Shown: positions 8,824 to 16,370 of the stretch, in pieces
Layout: each line of letters begins with the position of its first letter
Position numbering within the stretch: the first letter of the stretch is position 1
Origin: an uncultured Prevotellaceae bacterium
GTDB lineage: Bacteria > Bacteroidota > Bacteroidia > Bacteroidales > Bacteroidaceae
Length of the DNA stretch: 64,000 nt
Assembly (NCBI GenBank): GCA_902800495.1
Contig: CADCET010000021.1
Span: 75,247 to 139,246 of the forward strand
Direction of reading: 5' to 3'
Notes under the pieces: generated by a model
The model's database searches: none
Seen by the model: the letters and a program-made list of their open reading frames with translations, nothing else
Told to the model about the DNA's origin: nothing
Made by a program: the position numbers and the translations under genes

Positions 8824-10104
8824 TCACATCCGTTTGAGGAAGTCGACCAGGTATTTGCGCCAGTTCTCCCACGAATGGTCGCCGTCGGTTTCTACGTAGG
8901 TATATCGATAGCCGTGACTGTCCAGTAGGGCGCGATATTTCTTGTTCATATCATACAGGAAGTCATCGCGCCCTATTGCCATGTAATACAGGCGTGGAGC
9001 GTGCTCGAACTGCCGTTGCAGTTTCTCCTCCATGTGGCTGTAGATGTCAATGTCGGCAATCCTGCCCGAGAGCGAGGCCGGCCGTGCCATCTTGTCCCTG
9101 ACGATAGCCATCACGTTGCGTAACCGCTGCATATTATGGTTCACACGCTCCATCTTGATGATGTTGTTCTCGTTGAGCATGTTGGTGGTTTGTGCCGAGA
9201 AGAGTCCCACGCAGTCGAACAGGTCGGGATTGTTCAGCGCGATGAAGAGCGTATGCAGACCGCCCATCGACAGTCCAGCAATGGCACGGTGCTGTTTGTC
9301 GGCTTTCACGCGGTAGTGCTTCTCGGTGTAGCGCACGATTTCGCGCACGAACAGCTTCTCATATTTGCCTAACCACGAGCTGATGTTGTTGCCCGTCGGC
9401 TTCTTGTCCATATACGGACTCTCGCCGGGTGCAGCGTCCAGCTCCACGTTCCCGTTGGGCATCACCACAATCATTGGCTTGATGCTGCCCTGAGCCGTCA
9501 TGTTGTCAAGTATCTGGCAAGCCCGTCCGTAGTCCGCCCATGATGTCTCGTCGCCGCCCGAGCCGTGCAGCAGGTAGAGCACGGGGTAGGTCTCTACAGC
9601 CGTCGTGTCGTAGCCGGGAGGCGTGTAGACAAACATCCGCCGCTGCGACATACCGTTGAGCGTCGACGGATACCACACCTTGTCAATCCTGCCGTGTGGC
9701 ACGTCCTTGTCTAAATAGTAGTCGGCAACGTCGCCTTCGACGAAGAAGTAGTTCATCATGACGTCAATGTCGCGCGTCACGCGGCTGTTCTCCGGGTCGA
9801 GCATCTGCTTGCCGTTTTTCAGGTAGTAATAGGTGTACATCTCCGACGCGAGCGAGTCGGTATGGCAGGTGAACGTGTCGCCCTGCCGCTCCATCTTGTA
9901 CTTCTTGTTTGCCAGCACCAGTACCATCTTCTTCGCCCCCGGAGCCTTCAGCGTGAACGTTGCCGAGTGGTTGGCGTTCACCACGGGCTGCTGTGCTTGT
10001 GCGGTACAGGGGCAGAGCAACGCTACGGCTGCCAGCAGCTTAGAAGCGTAGCCCCACGCGGAACGAAACGCCCTCCAGTCGGTCTTTGCCTGTTTCTTCT
10101 TCAT
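8824..10104 (-). CDS. Secreted CE1-like (enterochelin/feruloyl esterase type) esterase
   Basis: The 426-residue protein has an N-terminal hydrophobic segment ending at AQAQ, an E-set/Ig-like domain (about 40-140), then an alpha/beta hydrolase domain. The nucleophile elbow is GLSMGG, the oxyanion region is YLLHGSGGDETSW, and a C-terminal DGDHSWENW supplies the histidine. The family deacylates xylan or siderophore esters; the real substrate is unknown. The only ATG lies 65 bases inside the upstream gene's coding region, with AAGGGA just ahead, so translation is probably coupled. The charged stretch before the hydrophobic core is unusually long for a signal peptide. Confidence 0.87.
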   Translation of the reverse strand: MKKKQAKTDWRAFRSAWGYASKLLAAVALLCPCTAQAQQPVVNANHSATFTLKAPGAKKMVLVLANKKYKMERQGDTFTCHTDSLASEMYTYYYLKNGKQMLDPENSRVTRDIDVMMNYFFVEGDVADYYLDKDVPHGRIDKVWYPSTLNGMSQRRMFVYTPPGYDTTAVETYPVLYLLHGSGGDETSWADYGRACQILDNMTAQGSIKPMIVVMPNGNVELDAAPGESPYMDKKPTGNNISSWLGKYEKLFVREIVRYTEKHYRVKADKQHRAIAGLSMGGLHTLFIALNNPDLFDCVGLFSAQTTNMLNENNIIKMERVNHNMQRLRNVMAIVRDKMARPASLSGRIADIDIYSHMEEKLQRQFEHAPRLYYMAIGRDDFLYDMNKKYRALLDSHGYRYTYVETDGDHSWENWRKYLVDFLKRM

Positions 10105-10777
10105 GTCCCTTCAGTTGTTGAAACGAATAACCCAGCTTCAGGTAGCCTGCCGTCCTGGGCGATATGCCGAAGCTAACGCCCGCAGAGGGGTTGAGGTAGA
10201 ACCCCTTGAAACCCTTGACGGAGTAGCCCGCGCGCCCCTCGACGAATGGCGCTATCCGCGTCCTGAGCAGGTAAAACTTGGCGTCGGCAAACAGCGGTAT
10301 CGTGCTCTCTGTGTACGACATCTTCAGACCGCCGTCCTCATACTGTACATGCAGGATGCCGAAGCCCAGTCCCAAGTAAAGTAGCGGCGAGAACTGGTAG
10401 CCGTGCGAGGTGAACAGTGCCGTCGTCACGATGCGTGAGTCTGCCGAATTGACGTCGCTGCCGTATTCCAGCGACCCCGCATAGCCTCTCGGCCGCCACC
10501 GGCGGTGAGCCAGCAGGTTGTCTTCCTGTGTGTTTACCACGTAGATGCGCGTGCGCTCCTTGGCTATGCGCTCAATGTCGCTGAAAGCGCATACCAGTAT
10601 GCCTCCGTCGATGGTCTCCATACGCAGACTGTCTGCCGGATAAAGCTCCTTGTAAAACCCCTTGATGACGCTGCCGTTCTTCAGGAACACCACGTCGCGG
10701 TATTCCTGTGCCCGGACTGTCGACGGCAGGCATGCAAGCAGCAAGGCCGTCAACCATAGTAGCTGTTTCGTTTTCAT
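10040..10777 (-). CDS. Outer-membrane beta-barrel protein
   Basis: The 245-residue protein has a signal peptide (MKTKQLLWLTALLLACLPS...RAQ), then a short soluble part with FLKNGSVIKGFYKE. Repeated amphipathic strands follow to the final SFRVGLRF, a typical barrel-closing strand. The precise family is not recognised. A TTG 12 bases upstream is in frame, but ATG 10777 begins the signal peptide cleanly. The gene overlaps the esterase start by 65 bases and shares its transcript. Confidence 0.75.
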   Translation of the reverse strand: MKTKQLLWLTALLLACLPSTVRAQEYRDVVFLKNGSVIKGFYKELYPADSLRMETIDGGILVCAFSDIERIAKERTRIYVVNTQEDNLLAHRRWRPRGYAGSLEYGSDVNSADSRIVTTALFTSHGYQFSPLLYLGLGFGILHVQYEDGGLKMSYTESTIPLFADAKFYLLRTRIAPFVEGRAGYSVKGFKGFYLNPSAGVSFGISPRTAGYLKLGYSFQQLKGHEEETGKDRLEGVSFRVGLRF

Positions 10778-10786
10778 ATCTGGTTG

Positions 10787-10794
10787 CAAATTTA
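10787..10794 (-). promoter_or_regulatory. -7 promoter element for the OMP/esterase pair
   Basis: TAAATTTG on the minus strand, only 9 bases before the ATG at 10777, implying a very short 5' leader. Confidence 0.6.
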
Positions 10795-10969
10795 GATAAA
10801 ATTTTCGAGATTATAAGACAGTCGAGATAAAAATGTGAGCGAATTGTTCCGAAAAGTTGGAAATCAAGGCTCACATACACTTAATCCTAATCATTTCGTG
10901 CTCTTAGTCACAAAATATGCCGGGGTGTTAAAACATGGAAAAAAGTTTGGCTGTTTCATCGTAAATGCC

Positions 10970-10977
10970 TACTTTTG
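10970..10977 (+). promoter_or_regulatory. -7 promoter element, near-leaderless C1 peptidase
   Basis: TACTTTTG lies 4 bases before the ATG. With the usual spacing, transcription would begin at or next to the start codon. Confidence 0.65.
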
Positions 10978-10981
10978 CAGC

Positions 10982-12097
10982 ATGAGAATAATACAATTGA
11001 TTACAGCTATCCTGCTTGTTGCTACGGCGTCGGCACAGGAACATTTGCAGAAGAAGGCATTGGCCTCGGATGCGAAAAAGACTTTTACTGTTGTTAAGGA
11101 GAATCCCATCACCAGCGTCAAGAACCAGCATCGCAGCGGTACGTGTTGGGCGTACGCTACAATGGGCTATTTCGAGAGCGAGATACTCCGCAAGACGGGA
11201 AAAATCTACGATCTCTGCGAGATGTTCGCTGTCAACAAGGACTATATGGACTGTGCCACGCACTATGTCCGTATGCATGGTTACAGCCAGATTTCGGAGG
11301 GCGGCTCGTGCGACGATGTGCTGGAGGTGATACGCCAGCACGGCATCTGTCCGGAAGAGGCTATGCCAGCACCCGGCTCACTCGTGGGCGACTCGCTGGC
11401 CAACTTCAAAGTGTTCTTTCCTGAGTTGGAGCGTATGGTGAGCAGCGTTGTCAAGAAAGACGCAAAGCAGCCGATGTCGCATTGGCAAGACAGCGTACAG
11501 GCGGTTATCGAGAAATATGTAGGCCGCTGTCCGGATACGTTTGTCTATGAGGGAAAGACGTACACACCGAAGACATTTGCCGCCAGTCTCGGCCTTGATC
11601 TTGACGACTATGTCAGTCTGACCAGCTTCACCCATCATCCGTTTAACCAGTGGTTCGTCATTGAAGCACCTTACAAATGGCGGTTGAAGCCCAGCTACAA
11701 CATCCCCATCGAGCAGCTGATGGACATACTCGACAAGTGCATAGACGCTGGCTGTACGGTAGCCTGGGGTGGTGATGTTACAGGTGACTTCACTCGCACG
11801 GGACTGGCGATGCTGCCTGACAGTATCCAGCCTACACAGCAGATGCGACAGGAGCAGTGGGATGACTGGCGGATGACCTACGACCACGTGATGGTCATCT
11901 ATGGCAAAGCCATTGACGAGCAGGGCAAGCCGTACTATATGGTGAAGAACTCATGGGGAAAGAGTGGACAGTACAAGGGTATCTGGTATATGTCGCGTGA
12001 CTATATGATGCTGAATACTACCTATCTGTTCCTCAACCGTCAGCAAGTGGCGTTACCTTGCTGCACGAGCCGTTTGGGACAGGTGTTGACGAAATAA
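10982..12097 (+). CDS. Secreted C1-family (papain/bleomycin hydrolase-like) cysteine peptidase
   Basis: The 371-residue protein has a signal peptide (MRIIQLITAILLVATASAQ). SGTCWAYATMGYFESE carries the catalytic Cys; YDHVMVIYG and VKNSWGKSG carry the catalytic His and Asn. The layout fits aminopeptidase C / bleomycin hydrolase relatives common in Bacteroidota, here exported. The frame is open 147 bases upstream, but that stretch is promoter DNA and only ATG 10982 gives a leader peptide. It stands alone and is followed directly by the tsaD promoter. Confidence 0.93.
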   Translation: MRIIQLITAILLVATASAQEHLQKKALASDAKKTFTVVKENPITSVKNQHRSGTCWAYATMGYFESEILRKTGKIYDLCEMFAVNKDYMDCATHYVRMHGYSQISEGGSCDDVLEVIRQHGICPEEAMPAPGSLVGDSLANFKVFFPELERMVSSVVKKDAKQPMSHWQDSVQAVIEKYVGRCPDTFVYEGKTYTPKTFAASLGLDLDDYVSLTSFTHHPFNQWFVIEAPYKWRLKPSYNIPIEQLMDILDKCIDAGCTVAWGGDVTGDFTRTGLAMLPDSIQPTQQMRQEQWDDWRMTYDHVMVIYGKAIDEQGKPYYMVKNSWGKSGQYKGIWYMSRDYMMLNTTYLFLNRQQVALPCCTSRLGQVLTK

Positions 12098-12133
12098 TGC
12101 GGCGGAATGTTTGGCTGTTTGGCGTTTTTGTTG

Positions 12134-12141
12134 TACCTTTG
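12134..12141 (+). promoter_or_regulatory. -7 promoter element for tsaD
   Basis: TACCTTTG, 8 bases before the tsaD ATG. Confidence 0.65.
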
Positions 12142-12149
12142 CCGACAAT

Positions 12150-13178
12150 ATGAATGAGGATATTTATATATTAGGTATAGAGTCGAGTTGTGACGATACG
12201 TCGGCAGCCGTATTGAAGAATGGTGTGCTGCTGTCGAATGTCACAGCGTCGCAGGCCGTACACGAGGCCTATGGAGGCGTCGTGCCCGAACTGGCCAGTC
12301 GCGCCCATCAGCAGAATGTGGTGCCCGTAGTTGACCAGGCCCTGAAGCGGGCTGGGGTAGGGAAGGAGCAGCTGACGGCTGTGGCCTTTACGCGCGGGCC
12401 GGGCTTGATGGGGTCGTTGCTGGTAGGCGTCAGTTTCGCCAAGGGTTTTGCCCGTTCGTTAGGTATTCCCATGATTGACGTGAACCACCTGCAGGGCCAT
12501 GTGATGGCGCACTTCATCAAGGAGTCGGACGACGACCACGGCCAGCCGCCGCTGCCGTTCCTCTGCCTGCTGGTGTCGGGCGGTAACTCGCAGATTGTCA
12601 AGGTGAACGCCTACAACGATATGGAGGTGTTAGGACAGACCATCGACGACGCAGCCGGAGAGGCTATCGACAAGTGCTCGAAGGTAATGGGGCTGGGCTA
12701 TCCCGGCGGTCCTATCATCGACCGTCTGGCGCGTCAGGGTAATCCGAAGGCTTACCAGTTTGCCGAGCCGAACATTCCGGGACTGGACTACAGCTTCTCG
12801 GGTCTGAAGACGTCGTTCCTCTACTCGCTGCAGAAGTGGGTGCAGGAGGAGCCCGACTTCGTGGAGAACCATAAGGAAGACATTGCGGCGTCGTTGGAGT
12901 GGACGATTGTTGACATTCTGATGAAGAAACTGAAGAAGGCTGTCAAGCAGACGGGCATCAAGCACGTGGCTGTGGCTGGCGGCGTCAGTGCCAACAACGG
13001 CCTGCGTAATGCCTTCTACGATGCACAGAAGCGCTACGGCTGGACTATCTATATTCCGAAGTTCAGCTATACTACCGATAATGCTGCCATGATAGGCATC
13101 GTGGGCTACTACAAATATTTGGACAAGGAGTTCTGCTCGATTGACGCGCCTGCCTTCTCGAAGGTCACGTTCAAATAG
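12150..13178 (+). CDS. tsaD: tRNA threonylcarbamoyladenosine transferase
   Basis: TsaD transfers threonylcarbamoyl to A37 of ANN-decoding tRNAs in the cytosol, working with TsaB, TsaE and TsaC. The 342-residue product opens ILGIESSCDDTSAAVL. It has the metal-binding VNHLQGHVMAH (HxxxH), LLVSGGNSQI and VAGGVSANNGLR blocks, and FSYTTDNAAMIG near the end. Length and motifs are canonical. The start follows from the promoter position and the family N-terminus. pncC follows after 48 bases of microrepeat-like spacer. Confidence 0.97.
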   Translation: MNEDIYILGIESSCDDTSAAVLKNGVLLSNVTASQAVHEAYGGVVPELASRAHQQNVVPVVDQALKRAGVGKEQLTAVAFTRGPGLMGSLLVGVSFAKGFARSLGIPMIDVNHLQGHVMAHFIKESDDDHGQPPLPFLCLLVSGGNSQIVKVNAYNDMEVLGQTIDDAAGEAIDKCSKVMGLGYPGGPIIDRLARQGNPKAYQFAEPNIPGLDYSFSGLKTSFLYSLQKWVQEEPDFVENHKEDIAASLEWTIVDILMKKLKKAVKQTGIKHVAVAGGVSANNGLRNAFYDAQKRYGWTIYIPKFSYTTDNAAMIGIVGYYKYLDKEFCSIDAPAFSKVTFK

Positions 13179-13192
13179 CCCAAAGGAATAAA

Positions 13193-13222
13193 TTGTAAAT
13201 CGTAAATTGTCAAATCGTAAGT
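13193..13222. repeat. Heptad-type A/T microrepeat in the tsaD-pncC spacer
   Basis: Near-7-base copies of TAAATCG/TAAATTG fill the short spacer. The same kind of sequence is found at 37271-37334. Confidence 0.55.
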
Positions 13223-13226
13223 AACG

Positions 13227-13745
13227 ATGATGGATTTTGAAGCAAAGATTACCAGCAGGGAGATTAGCGAACTGCTGTGGGATATGGAAAAGACCGTTGG
13301 TACGGCAGAGAGTTGCACGGGTGGCCGCATAGCCGAAGCCATTATTGCCGTGCCTGGTGCCTCGAAATATTTCAAGGGAGGCATCATCTCGTATACCAAT
13401 GAGATAAAAGAGTCGCTGTTGGGCGTCAGCCACGAACTGCTCGAAGAGAAAACGGCCGTCTGCGAAGAGGTCGCCATAGCGATGGTGAAGGGTGCCTGCC
13501 GTGCGTTGAACACCGACTTCGCCATCTCGGCAACGGGCATTGCCGGCCCCTCAGGCGGAACGAAAGACATTCCTGTGGGCACCATCTGGCTGGCCTGCGG
13601 CAATGCCGACAAGGTGGTGACGCTGAAAGTGGAGGAGGATCACGGTCGCGACATCAACCTCGCCATAGCCACCAACAAGGCGATGTCGCTCTTCCTCGAC
13701 TATCTGAAGAGCCTATCGGCTGATACGCTCGATACGGAGGCGTAA
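13227..13745 (+). CDS. pncC: Nicotinamide-nucleotide amidohydrolase (CinA C-terminal domain protein)
   Basis: The 172-residue protein corresponds to the free-standing CinA C-terminal domain, which deamidates NMN to nicotinate mononucleotide in pyridine nucleotide recycling. The catalytic-region motif TAESCTGGRIAEAI lies near residue 28, and SATGIAGPSGGTKDIPVGTIW near residue 105. No N-terminal MoCF-like domain is present, which is normal for this form. The last 33 bases overlap the convergent greA gene. Together with nadC it touches NAD metabolism, but the genes are not adjacent. Confidence 0.94.
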   Translation: MMDFEAKITSREISELLWDMEKTVGTAESCTGGRIAEAIIAVPGASKYFKGGIISYTNEIKESLLGVSHELLEEKTAVCEEVAIAMVKGACRALNTDFAISATGIAGPSGGTKDIPVGTIWLACGNADKVVTLKVEEDHGRDINLAIATNKAMSLFLDYLKSLSADTLDTEA

Positions 13746-14177
13746 CAGTCCGGCTGGCACGCGTACCTCGACTATGTCGCCCTCCTTTTTGCCTAACAGG
13801 GCCTCGCCGATGGGCGACTTGACGGAGATCTTGCCCTCGCGGAGGTTGGCTTCGTGAGGACTTGCCAGCGTGTAGGTCATACGGTTGTTGTTGCCAAGAT
13901 TGGTCATCTCAACATGACTGAGCAGTTGGATGGTGTCGTTGCTCATGTGCGACGTGTCGAGCACGCGGGCATGTTCCAGTACGCGCTGCTTGAAGCGGAT
14001 ACGCCCCAGGATGCGACCCTGCTCGCGCTTGGCAGCGTGGTACTCAAAATTCTCGCTCAGGTCGCCCTTGTCGCGGGCCTCTGCGATAGCCTCCTTCACT
14101 TGCGGCAAATCAACATGCTCCAACTGGTAGAGTTCGGCCACGAGCTTGTCGTAACCCTCTTGTGACATATATTCCAT
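13713..14177 (-). CDS. greA: Transcription elongation factor GreA
   Basis: GreA stimulates transcript cleavage by stalled RNA polymerase. The 154-residue product has the usual length. The N-terminal coiled coil runs through LPQVKEAIAEARDKGDLSENFEYHAAK, with the acidic tip residues in DLSENFEY. The C-terminal FKBP-like domain includes SPIGEALLGKKEGD. A strong terminator-like hairpin ends only about 15 bases before this ATG, with no room for a promoter between, so expression may depend on read-through from the ribosomal-protein operon. It overlaps pncC tail to tail by 33 bases. Confidence 0.96.
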   Translation of the reverse strand: MEYMSQEGYDKLVAELYQLEHVDLPQVKEAIAEARDKGDLSENFEYHAAKREQGRILGRIRFKQRVLEHARVLDTSHMSNDTIQLLSHVEMTNLGNNNRMTYTLASPHEANLREGKISVKSPIGEALLGKKEGDIVEVRVPAGLLRLRIERISR

Positions 14178-14191
14178 AGTCGTCAGAATAA

Positions 14192-14228
14192 GAAAAAAGG
14201 GCCGCATCCTTCAACGAGGTGCAGCCCG
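14192..14228 (-). terminator. Hairpin terminator between the bL38-like gene and greA
   Basis: On the minus strand GGGCtGCACC pairs with GGaTGCgGCCC across a short loop and is followed by a run of six T. It ends about 15 bases before the greA start codon. Confidence 0.75.
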
Positions 14229-14257
14229 ATTTTTATGTGTGATTTAAAAATCCAATG

Positions 14258-14276
14258 CTTAATTCTTAATTCTTAA
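14258..14276. repeat. Heptad microrepeat at the end of the bL38-like gene
   Basis: Tandem copies of the 7-mer TTAATTC/ATTCTTA span the stop codon region of the small gene. Confidence 0.5.
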
Positions 14277-14424
14277 AGAAGTCCTTAACGGCCTCGTTGG
14301 GAACCATCTGCTCATCGAAGATATATGCACCCGTCTTAGGACTCTTCACCATCTTAATTACCTTTGTGTAAGCGCGACCATCCTTTGAACCTTCATGGAG
14401 GGTAGCAACGGTTTTCTTTGCCAT
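14266..14424 (-). CDS. DUF4295 small protein, probable ribosomal protein bL38
   Basis: The 52-residue basic peptide begins MAKKTVATLHEGSKDGRAYT and ends NEAVKDFFKN. It matches the DUF4295 family always seen beside rpmB and rpmG in Bacteroidota. From memory, the Flavobacterium johnsoniae ribosome structure identified such a lineage-specific large-subunit protein as bL38; I cannot verify that equivalence here. It is the third gene of the operon, 15 bases after rpmG. It is shorter than the usual gene-calling cut-off and easily missed. Confidence 0.85.
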   Translation of the reverse strand: MAKKTVATLHEGSKDGRAYTKVIKMVKSPKTGAYIFDEQMVPNEAVKDFFKN

Positions 14425-14439
14425 ACTTCTGTAATATTA

Positions 14440-14631
14440 TTATTTGATTTCCTTATGAAGAGTCATCTTCTTGAGAATGGGGTTGTACTTCATCAACTCC
14501 AGACGCTCAGATGTGTTCTTACGATTCTTTGTGGTGATATAACGGCTTGTGCCGGGCATACCACTGGCCTTGTGCTCGGTGCACTCCAAAATGACTTGGA
14601 CGCGATTGCCTTTTGCTTTCTTGCTTGCCAT
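14440..14631 (-). CDS. rpmG: 50S ribosomal protein L33
   Basis: The 63-residue protein [20 protein letters not shown]...[23 protein letters not shown] is a clear bL33. The zinc-binding Cys pairs of some L33 forms are absent (only one Cys), so it is the C-minus type. It sits between rpmB (5 bases upstream) and the bL38-like gene. Confidence 0.97.
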   Translation of the reverse strand: MASKKAKGNRVQVILECTEHKASGMPGTSRYITTKNRKNTSERLELMKYNPILKKMTLHKEIK

Positions 14632-14636
14632 GATTA

Positions 14637-14900
14637 TTAATCTCCTATCACTTTAATGTCCTTCCAGTCTACATATCCTTTGGCAACAGCCTGCTTCAAT
14701 GCAGCGTCAAGACCCACCTTGTTGATCATACGAAGACCGGCGGCGCTAATCTTCAACTGAATCCAGCAAGCCTCCTCTACGTAGTAGAACTTCTTGCTGA
14801 AGAGGTTGACATCAAAGCTCCTCTTGGTATGGTGCTTTGAGTGAGACACATTGCAACCTATCTGTGCCTTCTTTCCTGTAATTTGACAAATCTTAGACAT
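14637..14900 (-). CDS. rpmB: 50S ribosomal protein L28
   Basis: The 87-residue bL28 starts [29 protein letters not shown] and contains the conserved [14 protein letters not shown] segment. It is the first gene of the rpmB-rpmG-bL38-like operon, driven by the TACCTTTG promoter at 14952-14959. Confidence 0.97.
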   Translation of the reverse strand: MSKICQITGKKAQIGCNVSHSKHHTKRSFDVNLFSKKFYYVEEACWIQLKISAAGLRMINKVGLDAALKQAVAKGYVDWKDIKVIGD

Positions 14901-14951
14901 TTCTATCTACTTTAATTGTGTACCTTTTTGTAACTTATTCCAAACAGGGTG

Positions 14952-14959
14952 CAAAGGTA
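14952..14959 (-). promoter_or_regulatory. -7 promoter element for rpmB operon
   Basis: TACCTTTG on the minus strand, 51 bases before the rpmB ATG. Confidence 0.75.
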
Positions 14960-15068
14960 CACATTTTAATTGAGAATTAAGAACCATTCTTTAATATTTC
15001 TTGCAGTCTTAACATTATTTAATATGCTATAATATGGGGAATAACGCTTGTGTTTCAAAAAATTGTCG

Positions 15069-15140
15069 TATCTTTGAGCTGCGCTCGAAGGTACTTCCGT
15101 TCTTGCGTTTCAGTAGCAAGCGCTTCGCGATGACGGAAAT
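15069..15140 (+). ncRNA. Possible structured leader or small RNA upstream of rpiB
   Basis: TATCTTTG (15069-15076) is followed at once by GAGCtgcGCTC. A nested hairpin follows: TTCCGT pairs with ACGGAA, and CTTGC with GCAAG inside it. It could be a long rpiB leader or a separate small RNA; only the promoter-like element and pairing are visible. Confidence 0.3.
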
Positions 15141-15175
15141 ACTCAAATAAATTTGGTAATTCGCTCACTTATTCG

Positions 15176-15183
15176 TACCTTTG
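15176..15183 (+). promoter_or_regulatory. -7 promoter element for rpiB
   Basis: TACCTTTG, 30 bases before the rpiB ATG. Confidence 0.7.
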
Positions 15184-15213
15184 CATCAGAAAACCAACAA
15201 ATACCGTATTAAG

Positions 15214-15651
15214 ATGGAAGTTAAGACTATCGGATTGGCCAGCGACCACGCCGGCTACGCATTGAAACAGTTTGTGAAGAAGTATCTCGAAGAGAAGGGA
15301 TACGAGTATAAGGACTATGGCACATACACGGAGGACTCGTGCGACTACTCTGACTTCGGCCACGCTCTGGCCCGCGGCATCGAGGCTGGCGAGGTGTTCC
15401 CCGGCATTGCTATCTGCGGCTCGGGCGAAGGCATCAACATGACGCTGAACAAGCACCAGTCGATTCGTGCCGGTCTGTGCTGGATTCCCGAGATTGCCCA
15501 CCTCATCCGTCAGCACAACAATGCTAACGTGCTGGTGATGCCCGGACGGTTTATCGACGAGGAGATGGCCCGCAAGATCATGGACGAGTACTTCTCGACG
15601 GAGTTTGAGGGCGGACGTCATCAGAAGCGTATCGACAAGATACCCGTATAA
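15214..15651 (+). CDS. rpiB: Ribose-5-phosphate isomerase B
   Basis: RpiB interconverts ribose-5-phosphate and ribulose-5-phosphate in the pentose phosphate pathway. The 145-residue product has GLASDHAGYALKQ at the N-terminus, the active-site AICGSGEGINMTLNKH region (Cys of the CGSG motif) and HNNANVLVMPGR. In E. coli RpiB the equivalent loop reads CGTGIG; here it is CGSGEGI. ATG 15214 is chosen over the open frame upstream because the promoter lies between. Confidence 0.95.
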   Translation: MEVKTIGLASDHAGYALKQFVKKYLEEKGYEYKDYGTYTEDSCDYSDFGHALARGIEAGEVFPGIAICGSGEGINMTLNKHQSIRAGLCWIPEIAHLIRQHNNANVLVMPGRFIDEEMARKIMDEYFSTEFEGGRHQKRIDKIPV

Positions 15652-15790
15652 ACCCCGCTTTGCTCTCGCGCACGTTCATTATTATATTTATATAGCCCTT
15701 CTTTTTGGCGAAAACAAACCAAAAGAGGGGCTAATTTTTAATTTTTTGAAAAAAAACCGCTGAAAATTTCTATATCTCACTGAAAAACAG

Positions 15791-15798
15791 TATCTTTG
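15791..15798 (+). promoter_or_regulatory. -7 promoter element for the HU gene
   Basis: TATCTTTG, 57 bases before the ATG. Confidence 0.75.
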
Positions 15799-15855
15799 CA
15801 GTCCGAAATTGAAAACAGTAAAGATAACAGTCAAAAATTAAAGTATTTTAAAGAC

Positions 15856-16131
15856 ATGACAAAGGCAGACATCATCAACAAAATTGCTGACGAGACAGGT
15901 ATTGCTAAGAAAGATGTAGCAGCAACCGTTGAGGCTTTTATGGAGGAGATTCGTGTGAGCTTAGCCTCAAACAAGGAGAACGTCTATCTTCGTGGCTTTG
16001 GCAGTTTCATTGTCAAGCATCGCGCCCAGAAGACGGCTCGTAATATTTCCAAGAACACGACATTGGTTATTGACGCTCACGACTTCCCCGCTTTCAAGCC
16101 CGCAAAGAGTTTCATTGGAAAGATGAAGTAA
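15856..16131 (+). CDS. HU-family nucleoid DNA-binding protein
   Basis: The 91-residue protein MTKADIINKIADETGIAKKDVAATVEAF is a typical HU/IHF subunit. It has the GFGSFIVKHR beta-arm entry and a C-terminal FKPAKSF. It bends and packages DNA. It is followed by the 29-residue basic peptide and rng, a gene order I know from other Bacteroidota. Confidence 0.95.
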   Translation: MTKADIINKIADETGIAKKDVAATVEAFMEEIRVSLASNKENVYLRGFGSFIVKHRAQKTARNISKNTTLVIDAHDFPAFKPAKSFIGKMK

Positions 16132-16171
16132 TCTCAAAGTAAACATTTCAATATTAAAACATTTAAGAACT

Positions 16172-16261
16172 ATGCCAAACGGAAAGAAAAAGAAGGGCCA
16201 CAAGATGGCTACTCACAAGCGTAAGAAGAGACTGCGCAAGAATCGTCATAAGAGCAAGTAA
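16172..16261 (+). CDS. AURKAIP1/COX24-like basic ribosomal peptide
   Basis: The 29-residue peptide MPNGKKKKGHKMATHKRKKR, ending RKNRHKSK, resembles the C-terminal AURKAIP1/COX24 domain (mitochondrial mS38) also found as a tiny free-standing peptide in Bacteroidota. It probably binds the small ribosomal subunit. It is 40 bases after the HU gene and is followed by a hairpin. Confidence 0.85.
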   Translation: MPNGKKKKGHKMATHKRKKRLRKNRHKSK

Positions 16262-16286
16262 GCTCTTACCTGACAGTAAGGAAATG

Positions 16287-16330
16287 AAGGGAGTGTGGTT
16301 GCGTGGGTACGCGCTGCACCCCTTTTTGTT
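16287..16330 (+). terminator. Terminator after the COX24-like gene
   Basis: AGGGaGTG pairs with CACCCCT around an inner GCGTgggtACGC hairpin, followed by TTTTTG. The stem has a bulge. Confidence 0.6.
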
Positions 16331-16370
16331 AAAACCCCAAAACACCCCAAGCAACGTTTTTTAAAGACAA

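Larger units (their letters stand above)
14901..15213. other. Intergenic region between rpmB and rpiB with three promoters and hairpins
   Basis: It holds the rpmB promoter (minus, 14952-14959) and two plus-strand TAnnTTTG elements (15069-15076 and 15176-15183). Between them lies a set of short inverted repeats (15076-15140). No ORF of note was seen. Confidence 0.6.
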
